Assembly: GCA_003599055.1 (NCBI GenBank) | Contig: QZIM01000014.1 | Coordinates: 1-63,843 of the forward strand | Reading direction: 5' to 3' | DNA: 63,843 bases | From: Candidatus Woesearchaeota archaeon | GTDB taxonomy: Archaea > Nanobdellota > Nanobdellia > Woesearchaeales > ARS49 | Shown: positions 1 through 8,059 of the stretch, one piece after another | Layout: each line of letters starts with the position of its first letter | Position numbering within the stretch: the stretch's first letter is position 1 | Position numbers and translations under genes: made by a program | The notes under the pieces: generated by a model | The model's database searches: none | What the model saw: only the letters and a program-made list of their open reading frames with translations | Told to the model about the DNA's origin: nothing

Positions 1-349
1 GGGTGTATTTTGGGTATGCGCAGATTGTTCCGACGCAGACGAATTTTTGAACGTTGTTTTGAACGGCTGCGTCAATGACGTGTGCGCCCATAAGGAGGTT
101 GTCGCGAAGGAGCGTGTAGGGGTTGTCGCGGTTGTAGCCGATGCCGCCGCAGTTTGCCGCAAGGTGGATGATTGCGTCGTGTTGTGCGGCAAGGTCGCGG
201 CAGGTGTTTGGGTCTCGCAAGTCGTGTGTTTTGCTGCGGGGGATGGTAAGGTTGGTGTAGCCGCGGCGTTTGAGTTCTTCGGTGACGTGGCTGCCGAGGA
301 ATCCGGTGCCGCCGGTGACGAGGATGCGTTGGTTAGTGGGTGTTGCCAT
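1..349 (-). CDS. fcl: GDP-L-fucose synthase-like NAD-dependent epimerase (3' truncated by window edge)
   Basis: Minus-strand reading starts [31 protein letters not shown] (Rossmann GxxGxxG) and continues [16 protein letters not shown]; adjacent to gmd. Confidence 0.8.
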   Translation of the reverse strand, partial: MATPTNQRILVTGGTGFLGSHVTEELKRRGYTNLTIPRSKTHDLRDPNTCRDLAAQHDAIIHLAANCGGIGYNRDNPYTLLRDNLLMGAHVIDAAVQNNVQKFVCVGTICAYPKYT

Positions 350-1361
350 TGCGTTCTGCCTCCAGGTCCGCGCGGACCATTTTTTCAACGAGCTGTTCAA
401 AGGTGATGCGGGGCTGCCAGCTAAGTTTTTCGCGGGCTTTTGCGGGGTTTCCAAGGAGGAGGTCTACTTCGGTTGGGCGGAAGTAGCGGGGGTTGATGTC
501 GATGATGGTTTTGCCGGTTGCGGGATTGATGCCGCGTTCGTTCGTTCCTTCTCCTTCCCAGGTGAGCGGGATGCCAAGGGCGGCGCAGGTTTTTTCGGCA
601 AATTCGCGGACGGTGTGTGTTTCTCCGGTTGCGATGACGTAGTCGTCGGGTGTTTCTTGTTGGAGCATAAGGTGCATTGCTCTTGTGTATTCGGGTGCGT
701 ATCCCCAGTCGCGTTTTGCATCGAGGTTGCCTAAGCTGAGTTTTTGTTCTTTGCCGAGGTGTACGCGGCTAAGGCCGCGGGTGATTTTGCGCGTGACGAA
801 TGTTTCGCCTCTGCGTTCGCTTTCGTGGTTAAAGAGGATGCCGCAGCTTGCGTGGAGTTGGTATGCGTCGCGGTAGTTGCGCACAAGGTGGTGTGCGGCG
901 GCTTTTGCGACTGCGTAGGGGCTTTGGGGGTTGAATGGTGTTGTTTCCGTTTGGGGGGTTTCGAGGACTTTGCCGAACATTTCTGAGCTGCTTGCCTGGT
1001 AGAAGCGGGGGGTGATTCCTGTTTCGCGGATTGCTTCAAGGAGGCGCAATGTTCCCATGGCGATTGAGTCCATGGTGTATTCGGGGCCGTCGAAGGAGAC
1101 GCGGACGTGGCTTTGCGCGCCGAGGTTGTAAATTTCGTCGGGTTCGATGGTGCGCAAAAGTCGTGCAAGTCCGCTTGCGTCGCACAGGTCGCCGTAGTGG
1201 AGTTTGAGGTTTGGGTTGTGGTAGAGGTGGTCGATGCGTGCGGTGTTAAAGCTTGATGAGCGGCGGATGATGCCGTGGACGTGGTATCCGTGTTCGAGGA
1301 GTTGTTCGGCAAGGTAGCTGCCGTCTTGGCCGGTGATTCCGGTGATGAGTGCGCGTTTCAT
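333..1361 (-). CDS. gmd: GDP-mannose 4,6-dehydratase
   Basis: [47 protein letters not shown] is the classic GMD N-terminus; start trimmed from ORF 333..1517. Confidence 0.95.
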   Translation of the reverse strand: MKRALITGITGQDGSYLAEQLLEHGYHVHGIIRRSSSFNTARIDHLYHNPNLKLHYGDLCDASGLARLLRTIEPDEIYNLGAQSHVRVSFDGPEYTMDSIAMGTLRLLEAIRETGITPRFYQASSSEMFGKVLETPQTETTPFNPQSPYAVAKAAAHHLVRNYRDAYQLHASCGILFNHESERRGETFVTRKITRGLSRVHLGKEQKLSLGNLDAKRDWGYAPEYTRAMHLMLQQETPDDYVIATGETHTVREFAEKTCAALGIPLTWEGEGTNERGINPATGKTIIDINPRYFRPTEVDLLLGNPAKAREKLSWQPRITFEQLVEKMVRADLEAERNGNTH

Positions 1362-1362
1362 G

Positions 1363-2037
1363 TTATTTTGTTCCGTACCCGATGAGCGAGAGTCCGAATG
1401 AGCCGATGAGGCGGCGGACGCGGATGTTTTTTGCGCCGCAGGATTCAAGGTCTGAGCGAAGCTCGCTTTTTTTGAGGAAGTCCTGGTCGTCGAACGGCCA
1501 GAGGCGTTTGAGGCCAAGGAGTGAGAGGGTCATATACACCCAGTGTAACGGGGAGAGGTAGCCGGGGACAAGGAGGATGATTTTGCCGCCGGGTTTGACG
1601 AGTCGGAACATTTCGCGGACAACGATGGTGCGGTCGGTGAAGTGTTCGATGACGCCTTGGTTCCAGACAACGTCCATGCTTCCGGTTGCAAGGGGCATTT
1701 TGGTGATGTCGCCAAGGACGAGTTTTTCGGGGCGGGTGTGGAACCGTTTGAAGTTCCATTCTGCGGTGTCGAGTGCGTTTTTGCTGATGTCAAGGACATA
1801 GACGTGTGCGCCCTGGCGGGCGAGGCGTGCACTCATAATGCCCGAGCCGCAGCCGGGTTCGAGGATTTTAAGGCCTCGGACGCTTCTGCCAAGGGCGTTT
1901 TTGAAGGCTTTTTCGAAGTATTTGGAAAAGTAGCGTTCGTTGATGAATTCAATTGCCCGCACCACGGCTGATTTTTTGGTGTAGTACGCGTTCCACTTGT
2001 CGAGGAACTGGTCGTTTTTTGCAAGCCCCCTGCTCAT
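1363..2037 (-). CDS. class I SAM-dependent methyltransferase
   Basis: [30 protein letters not shown] motif I; 224 aa. Confidence 0.8.
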   Translation of the reverse strand: MSRGLAKNDQFLDKWNAYYTKKSAVVRAIEFINERYFSKYFEKAFKNALGRSVRGLKILEPGCGSGIMSARLARQGAHVYVLDISKNALDTAEWNFKRFHTRPEKLVLGDITKMPLATGSMDVVWNQGVIEHFTDRTIVVREMFRLVKPGGKIILLVPGYLSPLHWVYMTLSLLGLKRLWPFDDQDFLKKSELRSDLESCGAKNIRVRRLIGSFGLSLIGYGTK

Positions 2038-2109
2038 AATTGCGGGTTTTCTGGGTTTGTTATATAAATGCTTCTCTGGTGCATAATGCTTTTATAGGGT
2101 CTTGTATGG

Positions 2110-3354
2110 GTGGCGTGTATGCGGGTTGCGGGGCGGGTTTCGGAAGGGTTGGAGCGTTTGCTTGGTCTTGACGTGCGCTATTATGTGCGCGGAGGGGCGG
2201 TGCTTTTTGCAACGCAGGCGTTTTTGATTGTGCTGAGTTTTGTGCTGTCTGTTGTTTTTGCGCGGGTTGCGACAAAGGAATTGTTCGGCCAGTTTCAGTT
2301 TGTGCTTGCGGTTGTGGGGACGGTGAGTATTTTGGCCTTGCCTGGGCTGAATGCGGCGGTGCAGCTGGGGGCGGCACGGGGGCAGGATGGTGTTCTTGCG
2401 CAGGGTGCGCGGTATAAGCGGTGGTTTTCCGTGCTGGGCGTGGCCGCATTGGGAGTCGCAGCGGGGTATTTTTACGGGATTGGGAATGACGCGGTGTGGA
2501 AGGCGTGCGCGGTGAGCTTGTTTGCGTTTCCGCTCGTGTATTCGTTTGATGTTGTGCACGCGTTTTTTGCAGGGAAGCGCAGGTTTGATTTGACGTGTGC
2601 GTTTCAGTTGGTTTCTGAGGGACTAAGTAGTGTTGTTGCAATGGTTTTGTTGTTTGTGACGGGTGAGTTGTGGCTGATTTTGCTGGGGTATTGGGCGCTG
2701 AAGGCGGTTGGGGTGACGCTTGGGTATGTGTTTGCGCGGGCGAGGTTCCGGGGTGTTGAAACGGATACTGATTTGCTGCAGTATGGGGCGCATTTGACGG
2801 TGATGAATGTGTTTCCGTATGTGAAGGCGTTCTTTGACAAGTTGGTTGTGGCATACTTTTTGGGTTTTGCGGCGACGGCGGTGTACGGGATTGGTCAGGC
2901 GGTGTCTGAGCAGTTGTATGCGGTGTCGAAGAATGTGGCGAACGTGGTGTTTCCGAAGGTTGCGGAGCGCGAGCGTGATTTGGCGTTTGGGGTGGTGCGC
3001 AAAAAGTTGTGGTTGCTGGTCTTGTTTTTTTCGGTGATTGCCGCGGTTGCGGTTTTGCTCGCGCCGCTCGTGATTCCGTTTTTCTTTTCTGAGCAGTATG
3101 CGGGTGCGGTGTGGATTGCGCAGGTGCTCGTTGTCGCGTCGGTTCCGCGCGCGATTGGGACGGTTTTGTCGCGCGCGCAGGAGGCGCAAAAGGAAAAGGG
3201 TCGGCTGTATCGGATTAATATTGTGTATTCGCTGATAGAAATTGTCGGTTTGCTCGTGCTCGCGCCGCTGTATGGGCTTGCGGGGATTGTTGCGGCAAAG
3301 GCGGTGGCGAACGTGGTGTATGCGGGTGTTGCGTTTTGGGCGGTTAGCGTGTAG
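2110..3354 (+). CDS. polysaccharide/oligosaccharide flippase (MATE/Wzx-like membrane protein)
   Basis: 414 aa, about 12 hydrophobic segments, Wzx-like composition, in a glycan gene context. Confidence 0.75.
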   Translation: MACMRVAGRVSEGLERLLGLDVRYYVRGGAVLFATQAFLIVLSFVLSVVFARVATKELFGQFQFVLAVVGTVSILALPGLNAAVQLGAARGQDGVLAQGARYKRWFSVLGVAALGVAAGYFYGIGNDAVWKACAVSLFAFPLVYSFDVVHAFFAGKRRFDLTCAFQLVSEGLSSVVAMVLLFVTGELWLILLGYWALKAVGVTLGYVFARARFRGVETDTDLLQYGAHLTVMNVFPYVKAFFDKLVVAYFLGFAATAVYGIGQAVSEQLYAVSKNVANVVFPKVAERERDLAFGVVRKKLWLLVLFFSVIAAVAVLLAPLVIPFFFSEQYAGAVWIAQVLVVASVPRAIGTVLSRAQEAQKEKGRLYRINIVYSLIEIVGLLVLAPLYGLAGIVAAKAVANVVYAGVAFWAVSV

Positions 3355-3973
3355 CGCGCCAAACGAGCATGAATGAGCCGAGGTTGGGGACTCTTTTGGC
3401 AATGGCGTTCATCTTGCCGCCGGCGATGCCGCTAAGCTCTACTGATGAGAAGTGTTTCTGGAGGAGCGCGCGCAGGAGTTTGTAGCTGAACTGGTTGATG
3501 TGGGTGGGGTCATCGAGTGGTGTGTTTTTTTGGATGCCGAAAAGGTAGCGGAGTCTGTTTTTGATATTATACGCGTTGGGAACTGACCCGATGAAGAGCC
3601 CGCCGGGTTTGAGGTGGTCTGCGATTTTTTTGCAGATGTCGTGCGGATAGTACAGGTGTTCAAGGACTTCTGCGGCAACGATGACGTCGAATTGGGGGAG
3701 GTCCCAGGTGCCGTGGAGGTCGAGAAGTTTGGTTTTGATGCCGAGTTTTTCGGCGCGTGCAAGCATCTGTCTGTCGATATCAACGCCGGTAACGTCATTG
3801 CCGGAAAGGAAGTGGCGCGTGAGTGTTCCGTCGCGGCAGCCGATGTCAAGGACTTTTTTTCCGGTCCCTATCCAGGATGCGAAGAGTTTGCCGCGTTCAT
3901 CTTCGAGCATTGAATAGTCTGATTTTCCGAGGAGTTCGTGGTGTTTTTCGTAAAGGGAGGAAACGTCGGTCAT
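3344..3973 (-). CDS. class I SAM-dependent methyltransferase
   Basis: GKKVLDIGCRDGTLTRHFLSGNDVTGVDID; FDVIVAAEVLEHLYYP. Confidence 0.8.
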   Translation of the reverse strand: MTDVSSLYEKHHELLGKSDYSMLEDERGKLFASWIGTGKKVLDIGCRDGTLTRHFLSGNDVTGVDIDRQMLARAEKLGIKTKLLDLHGTWDLPQFDVIVAAEVLEHLYYPHDICKKIADHLKPGGLFIGSVPNAYNIKNRLRYLFGIQKNTPLDDPTHINQFSYKLLRALLQKHFSSVELSGIAGGKMNAIAKRVPNLGSFMLVWRATR

Positions 3974-4061
3974 GGGCATCAGGGGAGTGGTTTTGTTTTT
4001 AATGGTTATGGAGAATGCACATCCATAATCTTTAAAAGCAGTTCTCGTGGGTCAAAGGGCA

Positions 4062-5168
4062 ATGAAACTCTATGAATTTGAGGGCAAGGAACTTTTGGCA
4101 AAGGCGGGGTTTGCCGTGCCCAAAGCAGTCCTTCTTGAAAACGTGCAGGATGCGCCGTTTTTGCCGTGTGTGGTGAAGGCGCAGGTCTTGTTTGGGAAGC
4201 GGATGAAGCAGGGCTTGGTGAAGGTGTGCAAAACGCAAGATGAGTTTTCCGATGCAATGACGGTTCTGGGAAAGGATGTGAACGGCGAAAAGGTTGAGCA
4301 TTTGCTGGTTGAGGAACTCGTCAATATCAAAAAGGAGTATTATGTGAGTTTTTGTTATGACACTGAAACGCGTGGCGCAGTTCTGTTGTTTTCAGAAGAG
4401 GGAGGGATTGATGTTGAAGAAATCGGAACTGTCAAAAAAGTCCCGCTTAGCGAGCTTCACTTGCTGAAAACTGAAGTGAATGTACTGGCGCAAATCAAGC
4501 GGTTGGCTGACGTTTTTGTAAAGAGCGATTGCAGGCTGCTTGAGATTAATCCGCTTGCGGTTGACGGGACGGGAACAATGATTGCAGTGGGTGCAATGGT
4601 TGAGCTCGACGATGCTGCGCAGGGGAGGCAGAAGTGGCAGTATCCGCCAAGGTTTGCGATTCGCTCTGAGCGCGAGCTTGAAGTGAAAAAGGCAAATGAT
4701 GTGGACCATCACGGGACGGTGAAGTATGTTGAGCTTGATGGCGATATTGGCGTTCTTGCGGCGGGTGGCGGGGCAAGTTTGACGTGTATGGATGCGCTGG
4801 TTGCTGCAGGGGGAAGGCCTGCGAATTTCAGCGAGTTTAGCGGGAATCCGACTGCGGAAAAGGTGTACACGCTGGCAAGGGCAGTGATGACAAAGCCGGG
4901 CGTTGGGGGTTTGTGGATTGTGGGTGCGGTTGCGAATTTTAGCAGGGTTGATGTGATGATGGAGGGGATTATTCGCGCGCTCAAAGAGGTGAATCCGAAG
5001 TTTCCGGTCGTGGTGAGAAGGGCGGGACCGTATGAGGCAGAAGGGCTGCAGATGCTCAGGGACGCGGCAAAGGAGAACGGCTGGGATGTTGAAGTGCACG
5101 GTTCTGAGACGGGGTTGACGGCGACGGCAAAGGTTATTGTTGAGAAGGTGAAGAAATGGCAATCCTGA
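4062..5168 (+). CDS. citryl-CoA synthetase large-subunit-like / ATP-citrate lyase ATP-grasp subunit (SucC-like)
   Basis: MKLYEFEGKELLAKAGFAVPKA ATP-grasp start; C-terminal FSEFSGNPTAEKVYTLAR..VGAVANFSRVDVMMEGIIRAL resembles the ATP-citrate lyase branch. Confidence 0.8.
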   Translation: MKLYEFEGKELLAKAGFAVPKAVLLENVQDAPFLPCVVKAQVLFGKRMKQGLVKVCKTQDEFSDAMTVLGKDVNGEKVEHLLVEELVNIKKEYYVSFCYDTETRGAVLLFSEEGGIDVEEIGTVKKVPLSELHLLKTEVNVLAQIKRLADVFVKSDCRLLEINPLAVDGTGTMIAVGAMVELDDAAQGRQKWQYPPRFAIRSERELEVKKANDVDHHGTVKYVELDGDIGVLAAGGGASLTCMDALVAAGGRPANFSEFSGNPTAEKVYTLARAVMTKPGVGGLWIVGAVANFSRVDVMMEGIIRALKEVNPKFPVVVRRAGPYEAEGLQMLRDAAKENGWDVEVHGSETGLTATAKVIVEKVKKWQS

Positions 5169-6052
5169 TTGATAAGAATACAACGGTGCTCATTCAGGGG
5201 ATTACGGGAGGGGAAGGCAGGAAGGCGCTTGAGCGGATGAAGGATTATCATACGCGGGTTTTGTGCGGTGTGACGCCGGGGAAGGGCGGGCAGGAGGTTG
5301 ACGGGACGCCGGTGTACAATTCGGTAAGGGAAGCGTTGGAAAAGCACAAGGTCAATGCGTCGTTAATTATGGTTCCGCCGCTTGCGGCAAAAGGCGCGGT
5401 GCTTGAGGCGCTTGATGCGGGACTCAGGACGATTGTGTGCGTGACGGAGAATATTCCGCTCGCTGATGCGGCGGTGATGGTAAGGCGGGCGCGTGAGGTT
5501 GGCGCAGTGTTGATTGGGCCGGGGAGTGTTGGCGTGATGAGTCCCGGGCTTGGCAGGATGGGTCCAATTGGCGGCCCGCGTGATGTTTTGGAGAGGGTGT
5601 ATGAGAAAGGAAATGTGGGAGTTATCTCAAAGAGCGGCGGGATGACAAATGAAGTGAGTTTTGTGGTAAGGCAGGCAGGGCTGGGTCAGTCAACCGCGAT
5701 TGGGATGGGCGGGGAAATGCTTGTTGGAAGTGCGTATGCGGATTTGCTGCGGCTTTTTGAAAAGGACGATGAAACAAAGGCAGTTGTGTTGTTTGGAGAG
5801 CTCGGGGGGACGTATGAGGAGGAGGTTGCCCGATTGCTGAAGAATAAGGAGTTCACAAAGCCGCTCATTGTGTTCATTGCGGGAAAGTTTGCCGAAAGAA
5901 TTGCGCCCGGGCAGCAGTTTGGCCACGCGGGTGCGATGATTGAGCGGGGCAAGGGAAAACCCAGTGAGAAGATGCGAATGCTTAAATCTGCGGGTGCAAT
6001 TGTCGCAGAGAGGTTTGAGGATATTGGACTGTTGGTGAGGGATGCGTTATGA
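5156..6052 (+). CDS. citryl-CoA synthetase small-subunit-like / succinyl-CoA synthetase alpha-like
   Basis: MAILIDKNTTVLIQGITGGEG; phospho-His motif FGHAGAMI; overlaps the preceding gene. Confidence 0.85.
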   Translation: MAILIDKNTTVLIQGITGGEGRKALERMKDYHTRVLCGVTPGKGGQEVDGTPVYNSVREALEKHKVNASLIMVPPLAAKGAVLEALDAGLRTIVCVTENIPLADAAVMVRRAREVGAVLIGPGSVGVMSPGLGRMGPIGGPRDVLERVYEKGNVGVISKSGGMTNEVSFVVRQAGLGQSTAIGMGGEMLVGSAYADLLRLFEKDDETKAVVLFGELGGTYEEEVARLLKNKEFTKPLIVFIAGKFAERIAPGQQFGHAGAMIERGKGKPSEKMRMLKSAGAIVAERFEDIGLLVRDAL

Positions 6053-6762
6053 AATGGGAAACACGGGTGTCGGACGGGAAGGGGGTTGTGCGTGGAGAGC
6101 GAATTGAAGGTCTTGTGGGAAAAGTCGGCTTTACGGAAATGGCATTCTTGACGCTCACCGGCCGTTTGCCGAAAGAAAATGAGAGGAAGGTTCTTGATGC
6201 GATGTTTGTTGCGGCAGTTGAGCACAGTGTCGCGGTTCCGAGTGTCAGCGCGGCACGAATTGTTGCAAGCGCAGGGAACAGTATGAATGCGGCAGTTGCG
6301 GCGGGCGTGCTTGCAATTGGCGAGCATCACGGGGGCGCAATTGAGAAGTGCGCGCGTTTGTTTCAGGAGGCAAAGGATGCAAAGTCATTGGTCGACTCAG
6401 TGCTTGAGAGGAAAGAGCGTATGCCGGGATATGGTCATAAGGTGTATGAGCGTGACCCGCGGGCGGTTCAGCTTTTGGAAATTGCGCAAAAGGAAAAGGT
6501 TGCGGGGAAATTTGTGAAGCTCGCAAAAGAAACTGATGAGCATTTGTGTAAGAGGACGGGAAAGGTTCTGCACGTCAATATTGACGGTGCGATGGCGGCA
6601 GTTTTGTGTGACTTGAGTGTTCCATGGCAGCTTGCGCGCGCGTTCTTCATCATTCCAAGGACCGTCGGCATCTGCGCGCACGTGCACGAGGAAATGGTGT
6701 TCGAAAGGCCGTATAGGCGTTTTGAGGATGCGGACATCAAGTACGTGGAAGGGAAGAAGTAG
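6049..6762 (+). CDS. citryl-CoA lyase / short citrate-synthase-fold protein
   Basis: Citrate-synthase motifs GEHHGGAIEKCARLF, MPGYGHKVYERDPRA, HVNIDGAMAAVLCDL; 237 aa; ATG overlaps preceding stop. Confidence 0.85.
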   Translation: MKWETRVSDGKGVVRGERIEGLVGKVGFTEMAFLTLTGRLPKENERKVLDAMFVAAVEHSVAVPSVSAARIVASAGNSMNAAVAAGVLAIGEHHGGAIEKCARLFQEAKDAKSLVDSVLERKERMPGYGHKVYERDPRAVQLLEIAQKEKVAGKFVKLAKETDEHLCKRTGKVLHVNIDGAMAAVLCDLSVPWQLARAFFIIPRTVGICAHVHEEMVFERPYRRFEDADIKYVEGKK

Positions 6763-6840
6763 TGCTTGCATCAAGACGTATGTGTTTTCAAGCGCGGGTT
6801 TGCCCGCGTAAATACGGGCCGAAGGACGAGCCGTTCTTTT

Positions 6841-6900
6841 TTCTGAAAACTGAGAACTAAGACCGAGTACTAACTACAAACCACAAACTGCCAACTACCT
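6841..6900 (+). repeat. degenerate heptanucleotide repeat tract (copy A)
   Basis: ctgaaaa|ctgagaa|ctaagac|cgagtac|taactac|aaaccac|aaactgc|caactac, 7-bp register. Confidence 0.8.
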
Positions 6901-8055
6901 GCCAAACACCAAGAAACTGAACTCTTCCTCTCCCTGCTTCCCGTTGATTTGTTTTTCGAGTTTGAACCCGTATTTTGCTGCGTGGGGTGCGAGTAATTCC
7001 GCGCCTCTTTTCATAAGGAGCCCTATTTTGCCGTTTTTCTTGAGAATAAACTCTGCCTGATAAAACAGGTCGTGGTAGATTTTGGAGGCGGTGGCTTCTG
7101 CAAGTGACCTGCCGGGTTGGGGCGGGTACGTGATGATGCGGTCGCAGTTTTTTTTGCCGATTTTGGCGTCGAGCCAGTCAAGGTCGGTGCGGGAGAAATC
7201 TATGCGTTTGACAATGCCTGCGATTTTGGCGTTTTTTTGTGCGTGGGAGACGTTTTTGAAGTTGTTGTCCATTGCAAGGATGGTTCCGCGGAAGTCTTTT
7301 TCGGAGTCTTTGATGGTGAGTTTTGAATGGGGGAGCTTGGTGAAGGCAAGTTTTTCTTTGTCAAATTTGTTTGGTGAGGTGTTGGTTGCAAGGAGTGCGG
7401 CTTCGATGGGGATGGTTCCGTGGCGGCAGAACGGGTCAAGGAGTGCGTGTTTTGGTTCGTAGCCGCAGAAGTGGAGAAGTGCTGCGGCAAGGGTTCCTTT
7501 GATGCTTTCGGTACCAAGGAAGATGCGGTATGACCTGCGTCCAAGGTCGATTCCTGAGTAGTCAATGCCGGTGTAAAGGGTGTCTTCTTTTGCGGGCGAT
7601 GTGAAGTCTGCGCCAAGGGTGATGGTTCGTTGGGTGATGAGAAGGAAGATGCGTGTTTGCGGGTTTTTGTAGTCAACGTTCACTGAATACTGAGAACTGA
7701 TAACTGAGTTAAGTTTTTGTTCGATGTCGTAGCTGGTGAAAGGGTGTTCTCCGCGCCGGTCACAAGTGACAAGGAATGTTTTGTCAAGGTATGGGGCAAG
7801 GTCGGGAATGTGTTCGGGTTCTATTTCTCCTGTGATTTTTTTGGTGTCGAGGAGGCGGATGGTTTTGAGGATGGTTCGCGCGTGGTAGGTGATGTCTGCG
7901 AGGGCCTGTTCGTCGTTAATGGAAAAGAATATCGTGCCGGGTTCGGTTCGCGTAAGTTTTGCCTCGGCGGCAATGGTTTTTATTTCGTCAAATGCGATTT
8001 GTTCGGTGCCGATGTGCACGAGCGCAATGCAGTGAAGTGAGGCTGATTTTTTCAT
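6895..8055 (-). CDS. THUMP-domain RNA (guanine-N2) methyltransferase family
   Basis: COG0116/Trm14-like: N-terminal THUMP-like region, KGTLAAALLHFCGYEPKHALLDPFCRHGTIPIEAALLA motif I, modified motif IV TYPPQPG. Confidence 0.75.
   Translation of the reverse strand: MKKSASLHCIALVHIGTEQIAFDEIKTIAAEAKLTRTEPGTIFFSINDEQALADITYHARTILKTIRLLDTKKITGEIEPEHIPDLAPYLDKTFLVTCDRRGEHPFTSYDIEQKLNSVISSQYSVNVDYKNPQTRIFLLITQRTITLGADFTSPAKEDTLYTGIDYSGIDLGRRSYRIFLGTESIKGTLAAALLHFCGYEPKHALLDPFCRHGTIPIEAALLATNTSPNKFDKEKLAFTKLPHSKLTIKDSEKDFRGTILAMDNNFKNVSHAQKNAKIAGIVKRIDFSRTDLDWLDAKIGKKNCDRIITYPPQPGRSLAEATASKIYHDLFYQAEFILKKNGKIGLLMKRGAELLAPHAAKYGFKLEKQINGKQGEEEFSFLVFGR
7682..7709 (+). repeat. heptanucleotide repeat tract within a coding sequence (copy B)
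   Basis: actgaat|actgaga|actgata|actgagt; read on the minus strand as NSVISSQYSV inside the THUMP protein. Confidence 0.8.
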
Positions 8056-8059
8056 TCAG

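Noticed and set aside
270-734. + strand ORF (154 aa) opposite gmd/fcl
   Set aside because: Antisense shadow of well-supported gmd and fcl; composition ([11 protein letters not shown]...) typical of reverse-frame translation
2060-3402. Minus-strand ORFs 2060..2854, 2623..3402 and 2895..3362
   Set aside because: Antisense to the flippase gene; low-complexity R/H/N- or T/P/Q-rich translations with no motifs
1-3979. Left-edge glycan genes as a genomic island
   Set aside because: Plausible, but no integrase, tRNA boundary or compositional break is visible; ordinary surface-glycan genes suffice
4392-5347. Minus-strand ORFs 4392..5183 and 4709..5347
   Set aside because: Opposite the citrate-cleavage genes, which have strong family motifs
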